Assembly: GCA_946885435.1 (NCBI GenBank)
Contig: CAMPGL010000122.1
Coordinates: 1-6,416 of the forward strand
DNA from: an uncultured Brevundimonas sp.
Lineage (GTDB): Bacteria > Pseudomonadota > Alphaproteobacteria > Caulobacterales > Caulobacteraceae
Direction: 5' to 3'
Length of the DNA stretch: 6,416 nt
Both the position numbers and the translations under genes were made by a program. The stretch's first letter is position 1, and each line of letters opens with the position of its first letter. This document shows, in pieces, positions 1 to 6,214 of this stretch. Below the pieces are notes generated by a model. It saw only the letters and a list, made by a program, of their open reading frames with translations. It ran no database searches and was not told the origin of the DNA.

Positions 1-98
1 GTCCGCGCCCCGTACGCAGATCTTGGCCGAGGCGACTGAACCCTGTTCCAGCGCCGAGGGTCTGTCAACAGAATCTTCCGCGGCGCCCTGTGACAAAA

Positions 99-140
99 TC
101 GAGGCGAAACAAGGCTTAGCGGAGCCGTAGCGAGCCTCGA
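99..140 (-). terminator. Hairpin with T-run on the minus strand, possible intrinsic terminator
   Basis: TCGAGGC at 99-105 pairs perfectly with GCCTCGA at 134-140. Between them GGCT (113-116) can pair with AGCC (123-126). Read on the minus strand, the outer stem is followed directly by TTTTGTC (from AAAA at 95-98), which is the layout of a weak rho-independent terminator. Read on the plus strand there is no T-run. The outer loop is long (28 nt), so the structure may instead be a regulatory or repeated palindrome, or chance. Confidence 0.25.
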
Positions 141-369
141 CCATTGTCACGTATAGGAAATTTTCGGCCGACCGAAGTTACCCGCCTGATGGAATGGGGC
201 GCTGTCGTGGTTTTCATGTGACGGTGAAAAGCCGCTCGGGCTCGCGCGACACGCGAATGGCTCTGCGGACGCCGGCCCGAAGGGGAACCGCGAATCGACG
301 CGGCTGGCCGAGACGAACTGTGATCAGCGAACACCCCCATGTCAATCGCCCCGCTCAAGGGAGCTGCGT

Positions 370-376
370 GGAGGGG
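370..376 (+). promoter_or_regulatory. Strong Shine-Dalgarno before the TTG start of gspJ
   Basis: GGAGGGG lies 5 nt before a TTG at 382, good spacing for initiation. The in-frame ATG at 400 has only GAGG at 394-397, about 2 nt upstream. This favours the TTG start, although both give an acceptable pseudopilin leader. Confidence 0.5.
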
Positions 377-381
377 CGCTT

Positions 382-1074
382 TTGACTATACGACGAGGCA
401 TGAAGACCGCGGGGGCTGCACCAAGTCGATATGCAAGGGCAGGGTTCTCTCTCATGGAGGCCCTGGTGACCCTGGCTATAGGAAGCCTGCTGCTCGGCCT
501 GCTGTTTTCCCTGACGTCCCAGTTCGTGGACCAGGGGTTTCGTCTGGGCAACCGCGCCCTCGCTCAGGCCGAGCGTTTTCCGGGGCGCGAAAGCCTTGCA
601 ATGGTGCTCGACAGCCTGATCCTCCCCGGGGGCGGCTTCGGCCTTGATGGCCCGGACACGTCTTTCCTTGGGACCCCATCCGAACTCGCCGCAATGAGCT
701 TGGCGGCGCGCTCAACACGGTGCGGTCCCGCAGGCTACCGGAAGGTGACGCTTCTCATCGAGGACGATGAGAATCAGTGGAGCCTGACCTGCCGCCAGGA
801 CGACCAGGAGGCCGCTGTACTGGCTTCGGGGGCGGGGGATCCCCCTCATTTCGAGTTCTCGGTCGAGGACGGCGAGTGGGTGGGATCGGCGGAAGTCCTT
901 TCGCCCCAAGATCCTTCCGCACGCGGGCGGTCCGGGCTCGCCGGACTGGCCGCAACGGCGCCGACAGAACTGCGGATCCGACTCGTGGATGCGCAAGGAC
1001 GGGCGCTGCTCGCCGGCATCGCCGAGCGGCCCCGCATCGTAGCGCGACCATTCAATCCGGCCGCTGACGAATGA
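382..1074 (+). CDS. gspJ: Type II secretion minor pseudopilin GspJ-like
   Basis: This is a minor pseudopilin that would sit at the tip of the periplasmic pseudopilus with GspI, GspH and GspK. Residues 14-23 form a basic leader ending in a prepilin peptidase site, ARAG^FSLME, with the cleavage Gly at 21 and the conserved Glu at +5 (residue 26). A hydrophobic helix follows to about residue 47. The rest is a soluble domain with SFLGTPSELAAMSL in its middle, which fits the GspJ fold, where a similar F-x-G stretch precedes a beta strand. The 230 residues are close to the usual GspJ size. The start is a TTG with a strong Shine-Dalgarno; an ATG at 400 would remove six residues from the leader. The stop overlaps the gspK start as ATGA, so the two are probably translationally coupled. 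GspJ rather than GspI is chosen mainly because it directly precedes gspK; the two families are hard to separate by eye. Confidence 0.8.
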   Translation: MTIRRGMKTAGAAPSRYARAGFSLMEALVTLAIGSLLLGLLFSLTSQFVDQGFRLGNRALAQAERFPGRESLAMVLDSLILPGGGFGLDGPDTSFLGTPSELAAMSLAARSTRCGPAGYRKVTLLIEDDENQWSLTCRQDDQEAAVLASGAGDPPHFEFSVEDGEWVGSAEVLSPQDPSARGRSGLAGLAATAPTELRIRLVDAQGRALLAGIAERPRIVARPFNPAADE

Positions 1075-2147
1075 GGCCGCCTTCCCACTCTGGCTATGTC
1101 CTGCCTACGGTGCTGGTTCTGATCGCCATCGCATCGCTTGTGAGCCTGACCGCAATGGAGGGGGTCGCCGCCCTGCAGCAGCTGGCCGAGCAGTCAAGCC
1201 AAGCGACCCGGTTTCGGGCCGCGGCGATGACCGCCGAAGCTCGCACGGTCTTTCTGCTCGCTACCGAACCGTTGGGTCCCGATCGCGTGCGGGTAGGCGG
1301 CGTTCGCATGTCCCTGCTTGACGCCTTCGGGCCGGGGGCCAGCGAAGGAACCGCCGCCGGAGCCGAGCTCGAGCCGCTCGCTCTGGACGGTCGTGCTTAT
1401 CGGTTTTCTGCTGCCGGCGGGCCGGTGATCGTCCGCGCTCAGGACACCGCCGGCCTGCTGAACCTGAACATCGCGCGCGAACCGCAGCTCTCCGCCCTGC
1501 TGCAAAGCCAGGGGATGGACGAGGGCGACGCTGATCAGCTGGCCGCCCGGCTCGGCGACTTCGTAGATCGGGATAACCTTCGTCGGGCGCGCGGAGCCGA
1601 GGAGCGCGAGTATCGGGGAGAGGGCCTGCCGGCGCCGACCAACGGGCCGTTGCGACGCCCCGAACAGCTTCTCTCCGTATTGGGCGCACGCGACGCCCTT
1701 AGCCCTGCGGATTTCCGCCGTCTGTGGCCGTTCGTGACGAGCGAGCCGGATTCCTCGGCCTTCAACATCAACACTGCTCCGGCGGAGGTCCTCGCCGCGC
1801 GATTTGGACTGCCGCCCGCCTTGACAGAACGGGCCATCGAGCGGCGTCGCGAAGGCTCCTACAACAGCCTTGATGATCTGGAGCGTGTGGTCGGCGTGGC
1901 GCTCGCCGACGACCCGACCATAACCTATACGTTCCCAAACGGCCGCTTCCGCCTCATAGTCGAAGCGGCCGAGGGCGAGCTTAGCTATAGCAGCGTGATT
2001 GTGCTCACGCCGGAAGCGGCGGATCGTCCGTTCGTGGTGGAGTCAGAACGCTTAAGTCATGCCGAGCCGATCACCGGAACAGCCACAGAGGCGTTCGAAG
2101 ATCTCCCTGCCCTTCCGGAGCCCTCCCGCCCGGCTGCTGGTCAATGA
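1071..2147 (+). CDS. gspK: Type II secretion pseudopilus tip protein GspK
   Basis: GspK caps the pseudopilus and is the largest pseudopilin; its 358 residues fit the family. The N-terminus has a short leader and a cleavage site HSG^YVLPT at residues 6-13, then a hydrophobic helix to about residue 27. Position +5 is Thr, not Glu, which is characteristic of GspK. The large periplasmic domain shows the family landmarks in order: DTAGLLNLNIA (125-135), LGDFVDRDN (161-169), GAEEREYRG (175-183), and a helix-hairpin-helix type segment FNINTAPAEVLAARFGLPP (231-249) with SYNSLDDL (263-270). A Pro/Glu-rich tail ends the protein. The gene starts in the ATGA overlap with gspJ without a clear Shine-Dalgarno, which points to coupled translation. 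Its last 89 nt also encode the start of gspL in another frame. Confidence 0.93.
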   Translation: MRPPSHSGYVLPTVLVLIAIASLVSLTAMEGVAALQQLAEQSSQATRFRAAAMTAEARTVFLLATEPLGPDRVRVGGVRMSLLDAFGPGASEGTAAGAELEPLALDGRAYRFSAAGGPVIVRAQDTAGLLNLNIAREPQLSALLQSQGMDEGDADQLAARLGDFVDRDNLRRARGAEEREYRGEGLPAPTNGPLRRPEQLLSVLGARDALSPADFRRLWPFVTSEPDSSAFNINTAPAEVLAARFGLPPALTERAIERRREGSYNSLDDLERVVGVALADDPTITYTFPNGRFRLIVEAAEGELSYSSVIVLTPEAADRPFVVESERLSHAEPITGTATEAFEDLPALPEPSRPAAGQ

Positions 2148-3213
2148 GGGAACGCTGGCGCCGCTTGAGCCGCCCCCGCCGTGGTGGGAGGGCTCTGTCG
2201 TCGTCCTCTCTCGCGCTCTCTGCCGCTTCGAACTTTACCAGCCTCCGGCTCAGCTGAACGCTGGCGACGCCCTTAAGGCGGCGAGGCTCAGGCTTGCGAC
2301 GGCCTCGCCTTTCGTTCGGTCCGGCGGCCAGATTGTCCGCAAGGGTCGGCAGTTCGGGCTCTGGTGGTGGGATCAGGAAGTCCTGGAGCGAAGCCTTGCC
2401 GGTAAGCTCGAAGGCGTAAAACTGCTCCCCGAGGTTTTCATCACTCAGCCGGGCGAAGGCTTCAGGATCATACGCACCCTCTCCGGAGGACTTGAAGCGC
2501 AGCTATGGAGCGACGGCTTTCTCTTGGCCAGTTCATTCCGGAGGGGCCCATGGAGCCATCAGGAGTGGGATGCTTTTGTGCGGGCCGCTCCAGGGGAGCC
2601 CCAGGGGGTGGACATTCCGCCGGTTAGTCCGGCGGTTCGCAGCTGGACCAACGGGTATCGACGGGCGCGGCTAAGGACAGAACCGCTCTCAGCCCTGCTT
2701 ACAAACGTAGGCTTGGTCACAGCGGCCCTCTGCCTGGCTATGACCGGCTTTTTCGCCGGTCAAGCCGTCCGCCTGCACGGCCTAGCCGACCAACTCGAGG
2801 CTGAGCTGGCCGCGACGCCGGCTCCCACCCCGGCGACCGAGGATGTCGAAGCAAGGCGTCGGCTGGCGGAAATCAGCCGCTTCGTTCAGACGGCGCGCGA
2901 ACCCGACCCGCTGCTGCTGCTCGCGGAAGCGGCAGCCGTCCTTGAGGCGGCGGAAGCCAGCGTCACAACATTCTCGGCGGCCGAAGGGCGCATAGAGATC
3001 GCCACCCCGGCGACCAATCTCGAGCGGGCCGAACGGATCGCACGAGGCCTCGAGATGTCGCCGAGCTTTGTGAACGTTTCGGTCCGCCTGGAAGAGACCG
3101 GCGCACGCGACCTCGTGTTTGAGATGGATGCGGAACCTAGCTCACCCGTCTCGCTCGACATTCGGAATCCACCCGCACCTGCATCGACGGTTCCTCCCCC
3201 CGATGAAATGTGA
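2059..3213 (+). CDS. gspL: Type II secretion inner-membrane platform protein GspL-like (PilN-like periplasmic part)
   Basis: GspL is a bitopic inner-membrane protein that binds the ATPase GspE on the cytoplasmic side and GspM and pseudopilins on the periplasmic side. The 384 residues fit the family. Residues 46-215 are cytoplasmic and diverged; the stretch around 51-85, ending in ASPF, resembles the start of GspL/PilM-like folds. One transmembrane helix lies near 216-236 (VGLVTAALCLAMTGFFAG). A short coiled coil follows (240-280), then a small periplasmic alpha/beta domain (285-355), as in GspL. Residues 360-384 are a Pro/Ser tail. The ATG at 2059 is the first start after an in-frame TAA at 2053, and no ATG, GTG or TTG follows for a long way, so the 89-nt overlap with gspK appears real. 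The Shine-Dalgarno is poor, which suggests coupling to gspK. No gspM follows. Identity rests on topology and gene order more than on sequence motifs. Confidence 0.75.
   Translation: MPSRSPEQPQRRSKISLPFRSPPARLLVNEGTLAPLEPPPPWWEGSVVVLSRALCRFELYQPPAQLNAGDALKAARLRLATASPFVRSGGQIVRKGRQFGLWWWDQEVLERSLAGKLEGVKLLPEVFITQPGEGFRIIRTLSGGLEAQLWSDGFLLASSFRRGPWSHQEWDAFVRAAPGEPQGVDIPPVSPAVRSWTNGYRRARLRTEPLSALLTNVGLVTAALCLAMTGFFAGQAVRLHGLADQLEAELAATPAPTPATEDVEARRRLAEISRFVQTAREPDPLLLLAEAAAVLEAAEASVTTFSAAEGRIEIATPATNLERAERIARGLEMSPSFVNVSVRLEETGARDLVFEMDAEPSSPVSLDIRNPPAPASTVPPPDEM
3137..3213. other. Convergent 77-bp overlap between the 3' ends of gspL and gspH
   Basis: The gspL stop TGA is at 3211-3213 and the gspH stop (TAG on the minus strand) is at 3137-3139, so each gene ends inside the other. 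The overlap encodes the Pro/Ser tail of GspL (about residues 360-384) and the last beta strands of GspH. No intrinsic terminator is visible here for either operon. Confidence 0.85.
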
Positions 3214-3568
3214 CCGTCCCTTCCGGGCAGGATCCATCGGACCGGATAAACATGGGGCGATCAGCCGATGCGCTCCAACCGGGTCGGGGCTGGAGGGCCT
3301 CGACAAGCAGACCGCCATCGGGCGCAAGCTCAACATCAGCCTCGGCCAGGAAGGCGCGATTGCGCGCCTGTCCTAAGCTGTTCTGAAATTCGAAAAGAAC
3401 GGAATGCAGAACCATGCGGTCAAGCGCGCGCATGCCATTCGGCAATACCACCGCCAGCGCGAGACTCAGGATCGACAGGGCGATCAGGAGTTCAAGAAGG
3501 CTGTAACCTCGGCGATGCGGATCAGGCGTCGATATCAGCAGCCAGGCCCGTCCCTCCTGGCGCCCCAT
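3137..3568 (-). CDS. gspH: Type II secretion minor pseudopilin GspH (FimT-like)
   Basis: This is a minor pseudopilin of the pseudopilus tip. From the ATG at 3568 it has 143 residues, in the usual GspH range. The leader ends at HRRG^YSLLE (cleavage after Gly 21, Glu at +5), followed by a hydrophobic helix LLIALSILSLALAVVLP (27-43). The C-terminal part FIRSDGSCPEGTVTF (107-121), then a closing strand, matches the GspH/FimT pattern of F-x-x-x-G-S-S-x-G-x-I, with Cys 114 in place of the usual Ser. A second Cys is at 137. The open frame continues upstream to 3721, but that extension is Arg/Trp-rich and lies opposite no pseudopilin leader, so the ATG at 3568 is preferred. It overlaps the 3' end of gspG by 47 nt and has a weak Shine-Dalgarno, again suggesting coupling. 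GspI is a less likely alternative. Confidence 0.82.
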   Translation of the reverse strand: MGRQEGRAWLLISTPDPHRRGYSLLELLIALSILSLALAVVLPNGMRALDRMVLHSVLFEFQNSLGQARNRAFLAEADVELAPDGGLLVEALQPRPGWSASADRPMFIRSDGSCPEGTVTFHRGEEPSMQVRVDSECRARRVS

Positions 3569-3977
3569 CCGAGCCCAGACTTGTAACGCGCGGCGATCCA
3601 CTATCGTCTTCGGGCGGAGCGTATTGATAGGGCCTTCCCCACGGATCTGGAGGCGGAGCCTCCTCCAAATAAGGCCCCATCCAACCTGTGACGTTTTCCG
3701 GCGACGCCATGAGCAATGCAAGACCTTCGTCAGGGGTGGGATATCGGCCGATGTCCAAGCTCATGGTCCGCAACGCCGACTCTAAGCCGCGAATCTGCAG
3801 GCGAGCTGTTGTCACTTTCGAGCGATCGAACTGGGCCATCAAGCGCGGCCCCACCACCGTCGCGATGAGTGCGATGATCGCCAGAACGATGAGGATTTCC
3901 AGCAAGCTGTAGCCCCCTCGCCGGCGTTGAAAGCGCGCTCGCCGACTGGCGCTGAACTGCTTAAGCCAAACCCTCAT
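3522..3977 (-). CDS. gspG: Type II secretion major pseudopilin GspG
   Basis: GspG is the subunit that polymerises into the pseudopilus. From the ATG at 3977 it has 151 residues, typical for the family. A long basic leader (SRRARFQRRRGG) ends at GG^YSLLE, with Glu at +5, then the helix ILIVLAIIALIATVVGPRL. The soluble domain carries the diagnostic GspG segments: RYPTPDEGLALL, GWMGPYLEEAPPPDPWGRPY and TSLGSDGAPGG-x-x-L-x-x-DI. The last includes the Asp/Gly loop that binds calcium in characterised GspG proteins. The start overlaps the gspD stop by one base (TGATG) and GAGGAG lies just upstream; a GTG at 3980 is an alternative that adds one residue. Directly following gspD is unusual, because gspE and gspF normally lie between them. 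Confidence 0.95.
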   Translation of the reverse strand: MRVWLKQFSASRRARFQRRRGGYSLLEILIVLAIIALIATVVGPRLMAQFDRSKVTTARLQIRGLESALRTMSLDIGRYPTPDEGLALLMASPENVTGWMGPYLEEAPPPDPWGRPYQYAPPEDDSGSPRVTSLGSDGAPGGTGLAADIDA

Positions 3978-6214
3978 CACTCCTCAGCCTCTCCAGCGTC
4001 GCTTTCATCGGTGGTGCGGATTTCGCCGAGCTCACCTCGTTCGCGACCGCGAGCCGGCAGGCTCAGCCCAACGCCGCGCCCACCCAGCGGTATGGGGGTA
4101 AGAGTATAAGACCAGCCTCGCCCCACTCGGAATGCGGCGTTCAGCCGCTCGACCTCGCCGGAAGCGGCCGCCGCCATGGCCGCGTCGTCGCGGATGATAT
4201 AGGGCGTCATCAGCACCACAAGCTCGGTCTGACCTCCATTGATGACGTCAGCTCGAAAAAGACTTCCCAAGATCGGGATGTCTTTGAGGACCGGAATGCC
4301 GGTGTTGCCGCGCGTGAAGCTGTCGTCAATCAGGCCGCCCAGAACCGCGGTGGCCCCATCTGCGACCGAAAGCTGAGTCTGGATGCTTCGGTTAAGAATC
4401 AGGGGGCTAGCGATCGCCGCATTAGGGTTGGCCTGCTGGCTTGATACCTCCTGGGTCACCTCGATATCGACTCGGTCCCCGTAAGCGATGGGGCGGATCG
4501 TCAGGATCACGCCGGTCTGGCGATACTGGATGCTCTGGAGCACGTCGGTGTCGCCACTCGACTGGGTATCAGCCGCCCGCTGGGTCGTGACGATCGGGAC
4601 ATCTGTGCCAACCTGAATGTGGGCCTCAGAGCCAGACCGGGCAAGCAGGCGTGGCCGAGACAGGATGGTGACGTTGTTGTTTGACGCGAAGGCGTTGAAG
4701 GCGGCCTGAAGGTCGACTCCGTCGAAGTTGATCAACAGGCCGCCGCCCTCAATGCCAAGCCCGTCCTGGGTGCCGCCTGAATAGACCCCGTTGCTGCGAG
4801 CTTCCTCGAAGAAGAATTCGAGGCCCAGTCGAGTCTCATCGGTCAGGGTCACCTCCGCGACGATGACCTCGACAAGGATTTGAGGCGGGGGCTGATCGAG
4901 GATCTCCAGGAGCTCGCGGACGCGCGCATACGCCGTGGGAGTCCCCGTAAACAGGATCCGGTTGCCGATCGGGTCGATCGTTACACTGCCGCCGGCGACC
5001 GAGTATGTGGTCGGCGCCGAAGCCGAAGCCGCGGCGTCGGCGCTTTCTGAAGGCTGGCCAGCCACGCCAGCTTCTTGTCCCGTCTGGCGCCCGCCTTGCC
5101 TTCCGCCCTGACCCGAGAGCAGCGCGCCCAAGCTTTCGGCGTTCATATTCCGAGCCTGATATACGAAAGTCGTCGATTCACTGCCGATTGCCGAGGGACG
5201 ATCGAGTTGATCGACCCAATAGGCAGCGCGCTCTGCGAGGTCCGGGCCCGCGGTGAAAATGAACACCTGATTGGTAGGCTGGAACGCGAGCACGGTTATG
5301 GCCCTTGGATTACCGGCCTGGGTGGAGACGTCGAAGCCTTCGGTCGTCAGGGCGGCGGTCAGGGCCTGAGCAAAGGGTTGGGCTTGCCAGAAGACCGGCT
5401 CGACACGCAGGACCTGCTGGCCGGCGAACCGTGGCTGGTCGAGGGACCGAAGCGTATTGACGACAGCGGCGACGTCCCGCGCCGATCCCCGCAACACCAG
5501 ATAATTACCGGCTCGCTCGCCCTCCGGCGCCTGAATCGTGACCCCCGCGGGGCGGGCGACGTTCTGCAGAAGGTCGGCCAAGGCCGAAGCCTGGATCGTC
5601 GCGACTTCATAGAACTGAATCACCGTCCGGCCGGGCTGAACCCCAGCGAGCGGACTTCTCCCTCTAAAGACATTGGGCGGCGATCCTGTCGCAGCGTACT
5701 CATCAATGGCGCGGATCGCGCCACCTTCCGCCGTCAACCGGATCCCATAGTCAGCCAGGGCGATCTGAACCAGCGCCAGAAAATCGCGGCCGGACACCGT
5801 CGTTGGAGCACGCACCGAGATGACGTCGGTTCGTTCCGCCACGCCGGGACCAAGCGTGTAGGGGAGCTGTAGAATGTCCCCCAAGGCCGCATCAATGAAC
5901 TGCGGCAGGGTCTGCGGCACGAGGGCCGTCTGGACCGGAGACTCCGAAACCAGGCCCTCAATTTGTGCTGGCGTGAGGGATGCCGGCAGGGGCCGGTCGG
6001 GTTCGACCGCGCCCGAACGGGGCAGCACCAGAACTTCCGCCTCGCGCCGCTCATCCCGGGGGGCGGCCGCCGTTACGGGCGGAGCGCGATCACGAGGACC
6101 GGAGGCCGACGCCTGCAGCAGGGGATAACTGGCGCAGGCGCCGGTAGAGGCAGCGGCCAGTATGGCCGCCACAGCCGGTCCCCACGAGGAGGTCTTGCTA
6201 GTAAATCGAAACAC
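3977..6214 (-). CDS. gspD: Type II secretion outer-membrane secretin GspD
   Basis: GspD forms the multimeric outer-membrane channel of the T2SS. In its 745 residues the domains follow the standard order: N-terminal export signal (1-27), a linker rich in Ala, Pro and Arg (to about 100), N0 (about 101-172), N1 (195-262), N2 (265-342), N3 (346-442) and the secretin beta-barrel domain (about 445-672). N3 contains a Gly/Gln/Ala/Ser-rich insert at 366-400. The barrel shows QILVEVIVAEV, VTILSRPRLL, the VGTDVPIV segment and the hallmark GIPVLKDIPILGSLF (639-653), ending in LVVLMTPYII. A hydrophilic tail of about 70 residues follows. The start is GTG at 6214 with AGGA five bases upstream; it overlaps the gspC end by 17 nt. 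Cys 27 in STGACAS may be a lipidation site, although the -3 residue is Thr; cleavage after ACA by signal peptidase I is the alternative. Confidence 0.97.
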   Translation of the reverse strand: MFRFTSKTSSWGPAVAAILAAASTGACASYPLLQASASGPRDRAPPVTAAAPRDERREAEVLVLPRSGAVEPDRPLPASLTPAQIEGLVSESPVQTALVPQTLPQFIDAALGDILQLPYTLGPGVAERTDVISVRAPTTVSGRDFLALVQIALADYGIRLTAEGGAIRAIDEYAATGSPPNVFRGRSPLAGVQPGRTVIQFYEVATIQASALADLLQNVARPAGVTIQAPEGERAGNYLVLRGSARDVAAVVNTLRSLDQPRFAGQQVLRVEPVFWQAQPFAQALTAALTTEGFDVSTQAGNPRAITVLAFQPTNQVFIFTAGPDLAERAAYWVDQLDRPSAIGSESTTFVYQARNMNAESLGALLSGQGGRQGGRQTGQEAGVAGQPSESADAAASASAPTTYSVAGGSVTIDPIGNRILFTGTPTAYARVRELLEILDQPPPQILVEVIVAEVTLTDETRLGLEFFFEEARSNGVYSGGTQDGLGIEGGGLLINFDGVDLQAAFNAFASNNNVTILSRPRLLARSGSEAHIQVGTDVPIVTTQRAADTQSSGDTDVLQSIQYRQTGVILTIRPIAYGDRVDIEVTQEVSSQQANPNAAIASPLILNRSIQTQLSVADGATAVLGGLIDDSFTRGNTGIPVLKDIPILGSLFRADVINGGQTELVVLMTPYIIRDDAAMAAAASGEVERLNAAFRVGRGWSYTLTPIPLGGRGVGLSLPARGRERGELGEIRTTDESDAGEAEE

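Larger units (their letters stand above)
1..381. other. Left flank without a convincing gene; probable leader and promoter region of the gspJKL operon
   Basis: No open frame here has a recognisable domain, a hydrophobic pseudopilin N-terminus or a good start. Two frames run off the left edge and cannot be excluded as ends of neighbouring genes. One is a plus-strand frame ending at a TAG at 128-130 (about 42 residues, ending KQGLAEP). The other is a minus-strand frame that could start at an ATG at 144 and run leftward. Neither resembles a known family and the minus one lacks a Shine-Dalgarno. Frames in 194-358 are Arg-rich, as expected of spurious frames in GC-rich DNA. Positions 151-166 form the most AT-rich patch and could lie in a promoter, but I could not match a -35/-10 pair with proper spacing. 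There is no gspI upstream of gspJ here. Confidence 0.5.

Noticed and set aside
2..130. Plus-strand frame open from the left edge, ending at TAG 128-130
   Set aside because: It has only about 42 codons, no family resemblance and mixed third-position composition, so it could be chance.
1..144. Minus-strand frame with an ATG at 144 running off the left edge (starts MVEARYGSAKPC)
   Set aside because: It has no Shine-Dalgarno and no recognisable domain, and it contains the palindrome at 99-140. A divergent gene cannot be excluded, but it is not supported.
144..172. TTGTCA at 144-149 as a -35 box for gspJKL
   Set aside because: No -10-like hexamer lies 16-18 bp downstream (positions 167-172 read GCCGAC).
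3200..3240. Inverted repeat CCGATG / CATCGG near the end of gspL as a terminator
   Set aside because: It has a 6-bp stem, a 29-nt loop and no T-run on either side, so it is too weak.
3214..3627. Plus-strand frames after gspL, examined as a possible gspM
   Set aside because: They are Arg/Pro-rich, lack a transmembrane segment and lie opposite gspH and gspG, so they are antisense shadows.
3569..3721. N-terminal extension of gspH to a start at 3721
   Set aside because: It would add 51 Arg/Trp-rich residues before a leader that is already complete, and it overlaps conserved gspG codons.
5075..5872. Long plus-strand frame of 265 codons opposite gspD
   Set aside because: gspD on the other strand is unmistakable across the same span; the frame is a GC-rich shadow with no domain pattern.
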